Source of the DNA: Hypomesus transpacificus
Lineage: Eukaryota > Chordata > Actinopteri > Osmeriformes > Osmeridae
Assembly (NCBI RefSeq): GCF_021917145.1
Contig: NC_061065.1
Span: 9,332,351-9,396,350 of the forward strand
Reading direction: 5' to 3'
DNA: 64,000 nucleotides
The position numbers were made by a program, and so were the translations under genes. Every line of letters begins with the position of its first letter. Position 1 is the first letter of the stretch. This document shows positions 13,049 through 26,200 of the stretch, piece by piece. A model generated the notes under the pieces. It ran no database searches. It saw nothing but the letters and a program-made list of their open reading frames with translations, and had not been told where the DNA came from.

Positions 13049-16000
13049 CTGCAAATACATATACAAGGTTAACTGAACTATGTTTTAAAACCTGTTTCTG
13101 TGACACATGGATAATTGTTTTATGCGTAGTTTAGTCATTACAGTGGTAATTCACAGGTAAAAGTGTGAGACTTTGACTTCTTAAATTCAGTTTTGTGTTA
13201 TGCAATGAACTCTGTATAAAAATGTAATAGTTTTGTTATCTTTTAGCAATTTACTCTCTTCTATCCCTGTACCAACTGAACTGGCAGCAACAACTTATAC
13301 GTCATAACATTTAGCTCGATCCAATCAAGCACTTGTTTATCCCAGTTGGCTAGTAACTCACCTTTAAGCTGTTGCAAATCTCACACATGAAAGGAATCCA
13401 GCAGTAGGCTACACCTTCAAACGAAAACACATGATTTGTAATAGTGGTATTAACTGAATTTCTACAAGTTAATCCCCATAGGGCCACAGTTAGGTGGACA
13501 CGTAGAACACGCCAGAACAAGCTAAGCTACTGTAGCTAGACTATAGCACGAATAGGCTACAGATACCTGAAACACGTCAGCACTAATTGCGGGGCTCCAG
13601 AAATCACACTATTACATCCAATCAGGTTATTCTTGATGCCACTTATTTTATGACTTACCACATAAGCCTATTTATGTGGATTTAGAACTGTCTCACAACT
13701 GTCTCAGTTTCAAACTAGCCAGTTACGTCATTTATCGTAGGCCTAGACATACAGCTTGAACTGAAGCCAGCTCGTTGCCAGAATCGAGACTGAAGTGTGG
13801 CGCGAAATGGTGATCCACGCGCACTCACTTATGTGGTCAAAATCAGTAATTAGATTACAAATTGGACAATGTGCTGGCTTTAAACTTTAAAGGTGTCAGG
13901 ACTTCGTAGATTCAATAGGCTATTGTTAAAATAAGGCTAATAATTAGCCTAGACAGGTCTCCCTACATTGGGCATGATCAGCTAATGCTTAGCCTTGCTG
14001 GCCAAATCAATGAAAATCAATCAAATTCAAATCAATCAAAGAATTGGGAATTCACGACTTTACCCCTCATTGTTACAACTTCATTTAATTGTTGACTTGG
14101 CCATGTCATTTATCCAGTAGCTCAATAAATGTTTGCTAATACAAAAGTGCGAGGCGGCGTCGCCATATTCTCAGTATGTTGGATATATATTGCGCAAACT
14201 CGAAAGGCATACCACGCCAAAACAGTAGCCTAGCTATTGCCGTGCGTCCACTAACCGCTGAGAGACGGAGAGGGGTGGTGATGCACATTGACTGACGCTG
14301 CCCTTGTATCTTAAACAGCGTGCGTGGACGGTCGTCCTTGCAGCCTCTTCGGAACTGCATCAGTGTATTTCGACGAGGCAATTTCTTCTCGAAAAATTTC
14401 TTCTCGAAAAAAACTCGACAAAGTGGTCTCTAGAAAAGGACGTTTGATTAGCGTCTTTTCCGCTGATAAGCACCCCTAAAGACACAAGACCTCCCTTAAC
14501 TTCCAACTCCTGCAAGGTAGGATTCTTTATTTGTGACTCTTTCAGAAATAAACCGTAGACAGTCTACTTGGTTACATTTTGATTATCAACCCAGTTACAA
14601 ACCACTGGGGCAAATAAAGAAAGTAAACTAGTTATAGAATTATTGTTCGTTTACCCTCATATTATGACAATATTATTAGAGGTTTGGAGCATAGTATTGC
14701 ATTTCATTAGGGAATGCGGTCATCAGCATGGAGAACAAGGTAATAAGATAATCAAGGTATTTTGATTGTTATGCATCCTGGTATTTTAATGCATGATGCA
14801 TGGCTGTAATACCTGGTCGTTTAAAGAGGCGCAACTGTTCCGTCGGCACATTTTCAGAAACAAAAGTAGGTTTTTAAGAAAACGAACAAGAAATACTTTG
14901 AGAAGATATCAGACTTGTGAGAAGTGTTTTATTATATAAGCAGTCCAAAATAATTGTTGCGAATCTGTCTATTTCATATTGCAGATGTGATGTGGCGTTT
15001 CCTCGTGCAGCTTTCCACTGTTGTGGTGCTGATGTAGTGCTACTGCCGTCTCGCGCAAGCATGTCCGTATGCGCTCGCACTGCACGCATGGAACCATTTG
15101 TGGGGTGATGTCAATTTAGGAAACATTTGAAATATTACGATTTTGCGGGAATTATAAAACAATCACCTAGAGTTGAGTAAAAAAAAAAATACTCTAGAAT
15201 ACCACTGTTTCGTGTTTTGCTGCGTGCATAAGAGCCTTTCTTTTTAAAACTAGAGATCAACAAACACAATCCAGGCCCTTTCTGGATACATTCCCAGATT
15301 GCAATGGTCCTGAGAGAGCCTTGATAACAGTTCATTACATCATGACATTTTATGTAATCAGAACTCATTTATAAACATGTAAGCTATTATTGTATTAAAT
15401 TCTTTGTGCTGGGCAGGGGGTTGGCTCTCAAGGTCATTCCCTATTGGAAATTAAAGAAAAAGGAACATGCTGAACTTACGTAATACGTCCAACCAGCAGA
15501 AAGCAATGCTTTATGTTCAACAAGGCTAATAGGATTACATGAACATGTTTTCTTCATGTATGAGGCAACAATAGTAAACAGTGAAGGCTCTAGGGGGATC
15601 ATTTAGATTATGTTGTTTTTTATCAAAATACTGTCTTAGGTTTCATGTCATCATGCTTCTCTGCAGTAGGACTGCAGTCGGACCCAAAAGTGACAGCCAT
15701 ATTACCTTGGTCTCAGAAGCTTAAATGAGCCGGCCAATATTAGCATGGATTGCCTGAAAATTAGTGTTAAATAGCTGGTCAGAGGGGCACTAATGAAGAA
15801 CATAATGGTCTAAAACTGGTTTGTTTCTTTGTCTCCTACTGTTTTCTCACGAACATTTCGGTTCTCTCCATTCAGAGTGTATTTACATTGCTCTCTGAAT
15901 CTGGAATAGACTGTAGCCACCAGTAGTGGTGCTGCAGATACAGTATCAACAGATACAGTATCGTTAACGCAATTCTTGGCAGTGGTGCCGTGTTTGAGAG

Positions 16001-18029
16001 CGCTGTTGTTGTGAGCAGCTTGTTCCATTTCTACTGGAAAGGAGGTGAGGTGAGTGAAACTCTTACCCTTATGGTCCTATGTTCAGCCCCCCCCCACCCT
16101 CCCACACACTGTCTGGTGACTGTGAGACTCACATTATGGGACATATCACCTGCCGTAGTCTTAAGGCCTGCTTCACTGTGAGTGACGGCGACCATTGTGA
16201 CAGAGCAGAGGAACCAACTAGCTGTGTCAGAATGCAGTGCTTGGTACGACAGACACAGCCTTTTTCCTTGCTCTTATTTGTCACACCACACAGGGCTCTG
16301 TGTCAGTGTTGTCACGATACAGATGGGTCAGAGGGATGTCAGGTACAGAGTGGCGTTTGCTCGGACAATCAAACTTGAGACGAAAAACACTGAGAGGAAA
16401 AAGGTTATTTTTAGGAAATTATAGATTTTGGTTATGTGTCGGGGCCACTAATGAGATTACAGTTTACAAGAAACATTTTGACTCATGAATTCTGTTATGT
16501 TCTTTGATCTAGCTTCAACAACACACCTTAAAAAAGGACAAAAACATTTACAAGAGAGACCATTGGACTGCATGTAAGCTGATTCCCGTGACATATTGAG
16601 AGCCATGTATCAGAATCAAGTCAGGGGGAATTTGTTCAACAGCCACTACAATCGTCACAAAGGTTTGACATCAGTCTTGTTTTGTCACCGTGGGGTGTCT
16701 GGGATTGCATACTGTGCAGTCACACCCTGAGGAGTAAGCCGTTTATACTGAGGTCCAATCTCCAAGGACAGATGTATGGCTACCTCTGCAGTCCATACAT
16801 CAGAGGAGCTGACATCCACACAGTGTATCTGGGAAGCCTGGAGGACGTCCAGGTGCTGGTGATCCACCACTGTTACACAGTGGCTGGTGCTTAGTATTCA
16901 TGGCTTGGTCATGGGGTGTGTAAATCTGTCTGGTCATAGAATGGGTTTCCCTAAACTGTGAAATGGATTGAAATCATGTCTGGATTTGGAGTGTTATTGG
17001 CGTATGTGTTGGAAGAATAATTGCTTACCCCTCTGCAGAGGCAAAATGAAAATGCATCTAATTAAAATATTAGCAATTCATCAACCAGAGAATTCACTTT
17101 GTGATAATGCCATTTGAAATAATGAAATGTACCTTGAAGCTGATTATTTGTTTGCTGCAGCTGAAACAATTGAACTAATTGAAATTACCCCTCGAATTGT
17201 TTTGTGCAAGCATACATTTCATGTCCATTTCCCTATACGTAATATTTGGAACCATTGCACATAAAAATACAAATATAATCTGCAAAATGAGGCTCTTTCT
17301 GCAAGTTCTTGGAATCAGATTCTTTCATGATTCAAAGAACAACCGTGAACAGGACGTATTTTCTAAAAGTCACATCTGTTTTGGATCTGGCTTTTGGATC
17401 TGTTGGCCTTTGGGTAATTATGCTAATGACAGGCTGCCTAATGAACTAATTGTGCTGCCAGAGAACAGTGGTTACAGAGAGCAGGGGCGGGTGTGTGTGT
17501 GTGTATTGGCGGGGCTGTCTGGGGTGTGGGGATGGAGGTGGGAGGTGTGTGCGTGTTTGCGGCGCTGTGTGGGGATGGGGGTGGGAGGTGTGTGTGCTAA
17601 ACAGCTGCAGGGTGCTGAAAAAGGAACGAGCAGGACAGAATGGCACATTAGAAACAGCACTTGTTTCTCATGTATTCATTCTCGTATGATCGTATTTATA
17701 GAATCGCAGACAGAAAGGGTGAATGTTACTTTCCTGTGGGACTTGTGTGTTTGTTTGTTGTTCAGTGATTGGGGATGTGTAGGAGCAGTGCGAAAGTACA
17801 GTAAGGCCTATTTTATGTGCAGGACAAAAGCTTGTCATAAAACGACTTTGTCTAGAGCTGTGCATCAACTTCTCCAGAACGTTCTGCCTTTATGTTTTTT
17901 AAGGCCAGATGTCTGAATACCAACCACCAGTTGATACACTGTGCGATTCTCTCTTTAAAGAGAGTCTGCCACGGTAAGGCTTTGCAATAGTCTGAAATGC
18001 TTGTGTCAATGTCGGTCTCTCTCTTCCAG
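13049..18029. other. Divergent region between rad51ap2 and vsnl1
   Basis: It must hold any 5' non-coding exons and promoters of the two divergent genes. I could not place either transcription start. A match to the E2F consensus (GCGCGAAA) lies at 13800-13807, upstream of rad51ap2 on its side, which would suit a DNA-repair gene but is only a motif match. A direct duplication of TTTCTTCTCGAAAAA lies near 14387-14411. The frame of 245 codons at 17179-17916 is GT-repeat-rich and unconvincing. Confidence 0.45.
13800..13807. promoter_or_regulatory. Candidate E2F site
   Basis: GCGCGAAA is the complement of TTTCGCGC and fits TTTSSCGC. It lies about 750 bp upstream of the first recognised rad51ap2 exon. 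This is motif evidence only. Confidence 0.25.
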
Positions 18030-18034
18030 ACGAA

Positions 18035-18464
18035 ATGGGGAAACAGAACAGCAAACTGACCCCTGAAGCCATGGAGGATCTGGTGAAGAGTACAGAGTTT
18101 AACGAGCACGAGCTGAAACAGTGGTACAAAGGCTTCCTCAAAGACTGCCCCACTGGCAGACTCAACTTGGACGAGTTCCAGCAGCTCTATGTCAAGGTAG
18201 GTACGCTACACTGACCCTGCCTCCCTCTCTCTTCCAAGCTCACTACACACTCTGTCAGCAGCTATGTCAATAGGTCACCGGTTCAAATCCCTACCCCCTC
18301 CCTGTAAGTCGCTTGGATAAAAACGTCCGCTAAATGAATACATTATTACTATTAGTAACATTATGTTTCCCCATAGCTGGATAGACCGTTTTGTTCAGTT
18401 GAGTAGAACAGCAGGCTTGACAACCGGGCTTTTGCAGAATTCGGTTATTTAGGGATATTGTTCA

Positions 18465-18496
<32 letters not shown>

Positions 18497-21131
18497 TTAC
18501 AGTTTCATTGTGAAACAAGTCAAAACAGTGCTAAAAACTGATGATCTAATCTTAATCATCCTTTCTTGAGTGAATGGCTGCCTTGAGGTCTTTACTCCTA
18601 GGACGACTTTGCGTGACACAAGGATGTTGACCCTTACAAAGTCTGTCAGTGTTGTGACAAGTGAATAAATAGCCACTTGCTGAGCTCTCTCCCAAAAGAA
18701 TACAACAGCAGGGGAGCTGTTATATAAGACTGGCTAAAAGGTTTTGGGGCATCCTTATGAATGTCACCTGAGCTACGCTGAGCTGCAGTGTAGTCTCAAA
18801 ATACTCGATTCAGAATCCAGGCATAAACATTTAAATATCCGTACAGTACTTTTCAGACGCTCCATTTTGACATGACCAATACAGTGCAAATCGGGGTGAA
18901 AAATCAGTTTGGTTCCAAACTGGCTTCTAAAGGGGTCTTATTGGCTGGTGGCTGGTGGCTTAACCCAGTTATGTGGAAATCCTATTGTGTATCCCAGCAA
19001 CAGAATATAACTGATATGGTTTTATCCACAGGCTCTGATTGTGAGCGTATAGATGACCTCGCATTAGCAGGACAGATTGTTCCTGTGAAAATGTGCGTGT
19101 ACGTGTGTGTGTGTGAGTGCTACATGATGAGAGGCAGAGGAACGAGTGGGTGCTTTCTAACATGTGTACTATGTGTGTGTGTGTATATGTGTGTGTGTGT
19201 ATGTGTGAACCTCAACTGGCTGAACTCATACAGTACAGAGGGAGGAGAGATAGAGATTACGCTTTCTGTATCTTCAGATGTGAGCGAAGGCTGCGTCACA
19301 AATAAAATATGGTTAGAAACAGTGTGTGTGTGTGTGTGTTTGTTTGTGTCCATGTAATGTGCACATCTGTGTTTACGTGAGTATGTGTGCCCAAGCACGT
19401 GTGCGAGGGCATGAACATTGTGTTCCTTTCACTTGTTCAGTGACCGCAAAGTGGGGGATGGGTAGAGGAATGGGTAGAGGGATGGGTAGAGGGTAAAGGG
19501 ATGGGTAGAGGGATGTATACAGGGATAGATAGAGGAATGGGTAGATGGATAAATGGACAGATGGAATAACACGCCTTTGGTTGTTCCAAACACCCTCCAT
19601 TTATCCAGGTGACACTTCTCCCATTTGGCAGGATGCAGGATATTCTGCCTCAGTCCCACGGGTGAAAGTATGTTCAAATAAGGGAATGACAGATCACCGT
19701 TCATTATTCATATCTGGTTTTTCATCTCACAGCTTTTGAAGACGCAGCCATCCTTCAGGCCTTGAGAGAAGACAAGTCCTCACTGAGGAGTACTGGAAAA
19801 TAGCAGTTTGTCTTCAAAGGGGCATCTCTTTGGTTTTTATTTTGGTCGTTGTGATGCAGTGGTATATTTAGACGTACTTTGTTAGCTCTCCGACCGCCAT
19901 GCGTTCCAATGATTTCCTGTGATAGTTTTCCAGACTAAACCCCTTCTAGTCGATCAGTTGTATGGATTGGCCCGCGTCACCGCGAGCACAGTGAGCTGCA
20001 AAACTTGTTTGTTTTTCAACGCAAGCTCATGACAGCAAATAAAATAGAGTGGACGAGATATGAGAAACGAGAATCAAACGCTGTATTGTTAGTGTCAGTT
20101 AGGTAACTAGTCTGCCAGATGATGTCTAGCCCTGCTGTGATGAGCAAGCAGTGTTGCTCTATCAGTGATAGAAGGCAGTATAATGGACACAGCTATGGTT
20201 TTTGCTGAATTCGTCAGCTTCCAGCAGCAGATCATTCTGTAAATGGCCTTAAAGGAAACTGATGAGGGGTAGATTATCGGTTTTGTGATGGTTAACAATG
20301 TTTTATTTGGAGCTGTTTTTCATTGTTGGATGGAGGATTGATTCAGTTTGATAGTGATGGTCACAATGAAGGCTGAAAGGATGAGGGTGATGATGATGTT
20401 GATGATGAGGGTGAGGATGACGTGCTTTCCTTCTCACCTCACCGTGAAAATATTCCAATGCGTAGAACACCTGAACACATCCACGCGTCTCTGTGTTGCT
20501 GAAAGACGTGTTGTGCAGTAGACATCACTGTGTTGGCAGCTGGCCTTGGCTCCTTCTAAATGGAAGCTTTGTGGTGACATCACCCACACAGCAGCAGACC
20601 AACTCCTTGGGGTTTCAGTACAACAGCCTATCACCATCCACCCGCCACACCGAACACACACTGACACACACACCAGACCGCTAGACCGAACACACACTGA
20701 ACACACACCCCAGCTCGTCAGACCAAACACACACTGAGCTGACCTGGATAGATGGGATAGATCTGTTACGCTGATTCTCGTTTGCATAGCTAGAGTGCAT
20801 CAGTGGAGAGGTGTCTGTGTGTTTACGTGTACGTGTGTGTGTGTACGTGTGTGTGTAGATGTGTGTGTTGTGTGTGTGTGTGTGTGTCTAGGTGCTAGAG
20901 TGACACTGCTTGCTGATTTTATGATAGTTGGACAAACATAATCCAGTTGACGTGTGTTCAACGTGTGACAATATGTTGTGGCATATTTGCACTTTGGCAT
21001 TCAGCTACAGATGTGAGTGTGTGTTTGTATGTGTGTGTGTATCCAGGGCCATGTGCAAAGCAATCTGGTTTGCACCCTGGTGCTTTCATAATGGCATAAT
21101 GGTATGTATATAACTAGTACCTTGCCCCCCC

Positions 21132-21193
<62 letters not shown>

Positions 21194-21216
21194 TTCCGTC
21201 TCTCACAGTCTCTCTG

Positions 21217-21289
<73 letters not shown>

Positions 21290-23221
21290 CTCTCTCTCTA
21301 TCTGTATCTCCCTGTCTCTATCTCATAGTTATGGCATACAGCAGCTCTCTAAAAATAGTGTCTTGTCATCTTCAGAGGCTCCCCACACCATGCTCCATCA
21401 CTGTCACAACACAAGAGAAGCAACAGAAAAACACTCCTGTGTTGTTCAGTTCAACCGTCTGGATTCATCACTGGCTCCATACTGCCCTGAACCCCATTGA
21501 GAGTGTGAGGCGCAAGTTCAGAGGAAGTCTATAGAGTAAAAGTACAGATACATCAACAAATATTAGTAGTGTTATTGAGTGTTACTATGAGATGGTCAGT
21601 GTGTCTTCTCCTACATACATGAGGAGATGGTAGAAATAGTAAAAATTAGCCCCACTATGGACATGCAAACTGTAAACAAAGATGAGTTGACTGGGGAGAC
21701 TGAAGCTAGCATAGAATTAGTCAGTCACAATTGAATCAGTAAAAAGGCGAGATATTCCAAAACCTCATAAATTGATTTTCCTTGTATTGCAAATGCATCT
21801 GCACCAACTTCAGTCAAATAGATGAACTCGTCATAATCCGTTTTACATAGAAGTGGATGTATTTGACGTACTCACCTCTCCAAACAGTCTCACCTAGCGA
21901 TGTGTATAACTGCCTAATTAGCTAATGCTGGGAAAGTAGATATACGTTCGTCTTGCTTTGAACCTATTGGCAGGAGAGCCCATCTCCGTCCGGCTCATCA
22001 GAAAGAGCTTGTGGAATAACTTGGTTCCCGGCACTCCCTAATTTAATTAAAGTATCTATCCGTTAAACGTGACCTGCAGTTGTGCCACTGCCAAGCAAAG
22101 AGCAACTCAATGTCACTACAAGGTTGTCGTTTTTCAAAGGACATAAATCGGTCTTCCGCAATCAATAGGGGGCCATCTCATTCCTAGCCGATAGCTCTTT
22201 GGAGTTAACCTTTATTAGATTATGACTCTGCTGAGGCCTTCTCTCTCTCTCTCCCTCTCTCTCTCTCTCCCTCTCTCCCTGTATCTATCTCCCCCCCTGG
22301 TTATTAATAGATGTGTGTTTCCTCTGATAGGAGAGGGGAACAGTAAGTCTAAATGATCAGTCTCCCCTAGACATTCAGTGTTGGAAATGCCCCCCAGGAA
22401 CAGGCTCTCAAAGAACAAACTACAATACTGTTAATGTTGCAACACAAGAGGATTCTTGCTTTGGGCCATGAATGTTATCAGTTGATGTTTCACATCTGTG
22501 ACAGGAGATGGGAATATGGCTAGATAATACAGTGTAGTTGGGGCTGGAGAACCAGAGGAGGGATCAAACCAGCCTTGGAGGGTGGGAGTTGTTGAGACCA
22601 GTGGTTAGAGCTTGGACTGGAGCTACTGAAGCTTTGACTGTGTGGTTCAGGGTGGGATTTTAAACAAAGGTTAAGGGGCTGTTGATGTTAGTATATTGCA
22701 TCAAACATTAGACTGTCAAAAACTATTGGATTGCACACAGTGGAGAACTTTCTAGAAAAGATTTCCACCTTCAGAGTTTTATGACTCAGATTTATTTGAC
22801 ATTTGCTGTGTCCAGAGATTAGTACTGGGATTGAATCAATCAAAACTAATACCCAGAATGGTTCTATACTTTAAACTGTACTGAGGATTGGTAGGTATAC
22901 TGTGTAACCTTTCATGCTTTAGCCTGTAAAATATTTCTATTACTGTAAGCTATTCATTTATTACCTGTCAAAGTGTGTTTTGCTATGGCCACTTGAGACA
23001 TGCTAGAAAAGCATTTATATAACTGAGTCTGGGATGGTAGTAAGGGAGAGCGGGGGTTAGTGCCAGGCAGGCACGATCATCCCTCAGGCTGACTGCCCAT
23101 ATAATTCAATCATTGGGTAAAGGGCAACATACGCATTACCCTGGCGAGAGAGAGATAGAGAAAGAGAGAAAGAGAGAGATAGAGAAAGAAAGGAAGAGAG
23201 AGAGAGACAGAGGACAGAGAA

Positions 23222-23295
<74 letters not shown>

Positions 23296-26200
23296 CAACA
23301 ATACAAATTATGTTGTCGTGTCCCCCAAACCTGGTCTTTAATACACTACACAACAAAGTGAGAGATCCTTTAATAACTGCCCCTGACAACAGAAGCACAT
23401 TGTAGGGTTTTAACAAAGATTGAAAACACCAGGCAATACTGGGAGGAACCAACATCCTTAACACTTATGCATGGAAGTTTTTTTTGTTTCTCTTATGGAA
23501 AAGCTGTTGATGAATAAAGCGATCTTAGGGGGACTGAAGATGCATGCAGACACACACATACATTCCTGTATGAGCCATTACCATTACTGCTCTTACATAA
23601 GAAGGCTACGACAGATGCTGTTGGCTGAGGTGTGAAGCAAGGGCTCTGGGAACGCCCTCAGGTACCAGTAAACCAGTCACACAGCTAGCCACAGACACAG
23701 AGCTAGTCAGCCTGCCACAGAGCTAGCCAGCCAGCCTGCCAGCCAGCCAGCCAGCCAGCCAGCCACAAAGCCAGTCAGACAAACAACAAACCAGCCAGCA
23801 AACCAGCCACACAGCTAGCCAGCCAGCCACACAGCTAGCCAGCCAGCCAGTCCTCCAACCAACCAGTCAGAAAGCCAATCAGCCAGACTGTCTACCAGTC
23901 AGACAGACAGACAGACAGACAGCCATTCAGACAGTAAGTCCACAGTTGTGCCACTAAATCAGAGCCTATCATGGCTTGCTGGTCAATGTTATTCGAATCC
24001 CCTTTCAATACTGCCCGCTGCTGGCAGGAAGATTAGATCTACAATCAATTTTAAGTTTGCCATTTGTAACAAGGAGCGGTAACTTCGCGGTAAATTTCTT
24101 AGATTTAGATATCACTCACTTTTCTCTATTCCACTGGAAATCCTAAATTTCTGTAGAAGTATATTCCTCATCTGGAATGTTTCAATCAACCACCCCTTCA
24201 TACAAAGTATCTAAAGTAGGCTGTGTGTGTGTGTGTGTTAGGACTGATTTGCTCTCTGCCTTTAGCCCAGAGCTGTAGAAGCAGTGGGCCTACTGTAAGC
24301 CGTTTATTTGACATTAGGCGATGCATGTCGCTTGAACACTTCTAAGGGTAATTACAGAATGATTGAAAAATGCAATTTGCTGCTGAGATGAATGGCTACA
24401 GACATATTGCTTGTGTGTGCGTGTGTGTGTATGTGTGTGCCTGTGTGTTTTATAACCATGCTAGCGCTAGTAGAACATTGTGCTGGCCGGCAGTGTGCTT
24501 ACTCTCTCAGATTACTGGGCTCTCTTTCTGTCGGTCTCTCTCTCGCTGTCTCTCTTTCCGTCTCTCACAGTCTCTCTGTCCATATCTCTCTTTTTCTCAG
24601 CCTCACTCTCCCTGTCTGAGTGCCCGCTTGGCCACCCTGACTTGAAACAAACAAGTGATGGAACACGCATATGCTCTCTCAGTCCTTTCTTCTTTCTGCT
24701 TGATGAGCTAGTGTCTGAGGAGCAAGCCGTGGCAGTAGAAGGTAAATAGTTACTTGCACAAGTCTAACCCCAACTCTTTCTCGTGTAGACATGTATGAGG
24801 CTCAAAATAGTCTGGCTGCGTTTGGAGTTGGAAAGGTTGCAAAAACCAGAACGCCTCATTATTCATACATGAATGAGGTCACGGGGGTGCGGAGCACACA
24901 GAACAGCAGCAACCTCTTTCATTCTGGTCACGTTGCTGCTGCTTGTTCAGGGCGCTGGTATATAAAACGTTCAGGCGTGTACAAAACAAATCGCTACCCA
25001 ATTCAATGTCACACTGCGATGAGGAGATATTCCATTGAGGCATATTAGAGGCAGGAGATTTCTTTTCACATTTCCCATGTGGGGAAAGAGTTAGTGTTAG
25101 TTAGTGATACAGTCTCTATCCTTCATACCAGTCATCTGGATGACATGTATTGACCTGGCAGTGTCATGGAAACAGCCATGTCATGGCTGCTGGTTGAAAC
25201 AACAACATTCACACGGTTGTGTCATATTGAACCGTCCACACAGGCTGGTAGACAGAGCAAGCTGATGTCGTGACTTCTTCTGCGCCTTTATACAAAGTGG
25301 ATGCAACAGTTTGGCACGTGGTGTCTGTGCATGTCTGAGGATGTTTGTGTGTGTGTTTGTGCGAGTGTGTGTTTGATTGTGTGTGCATGCGTGCATCAAT
25401 GCGTGTGAGCACGAGTGTGTATTTTTAGCGTGTGTGTGTCTGCGTGTATTGACGTGCGTCGTGTGTGTGTACTGTAAGACAGAATGAGTGGCGCCGTGGC
25501 AACAGTCCAGTGCGAGCAGGAATTGTCTGCTGCTGTGAGTATTATCACTTTATCTCTCAGAGCAGTGTTGGTCTACGCAGGGCGGGGCCAGATGCCATTG
25601 ATGTCAGTGGGACTGCCTGGGAGAACACCAGGGACAGACCTGAACGTAGACTGTAAGACCAATGAACAGCAGGGACACCACTGCTTATTCGGTTACGCCC
25701 CGTACATTTTATATTTGTATACTGATTATATTTTCATGGGTGCAATGTTCACAGCACCAAAGAATGATGATGGGTAAAAGTGAACAGCCATAAACACAGC
25801 ACATCCAAGTGTCTCCATATGGAGGGATTCAGTGTAAACCCCATTATCTTGTTTGGGAAAACATTTCACTATATCACCAAATGACTTTTTAGGTTTAACA
25901 GCATACAATAGCTTTGATGAATTTCCCTCTTGGACGTTGGTTATGGGCTGTGTAATAAAGAGGCTTGTTAATGTGTTCCTTCCACTTGCATAATCCCACA
26001 TCCAGAGACTGGTCTTCGACGCTGCTGTTATGATAGTGTAAAATGGCCTGCAATAAAAGTGTGGCTGCATAGTTTGTGTGTCCACGGAGAGGTCCTGTGG
26101 CTCTCCCCCTCTGTTCCTCCTCCTTCGACTGGGGGAGCTATAGCAGCTTGAGGACTGATTATGAGACCACTTAGCATTGGTGACTTGGGGCAGGGTCCTT

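Noticed and set aside
13049-13106. Extended N-terminus of the rad51ap2 large frame
   Set aside because: The frame begins at GTG and crosses a good acceptor (TTTGCAG) at 13049, so these codons are intronic.
17179-17916. 245-codon plus-strand frame
   Set aside because: It runs through GT-repeat sequence, starts at a non-ATG codon, has no domain and shows no splice-linked continuation.
21104-21328. Ser-Leu rich frames across CT arrays (also 23084-23464, 24370-24749, 26177-27571)
   Set aside because: They are translations of CT/GA microsatellites in the vsnl1 intron.
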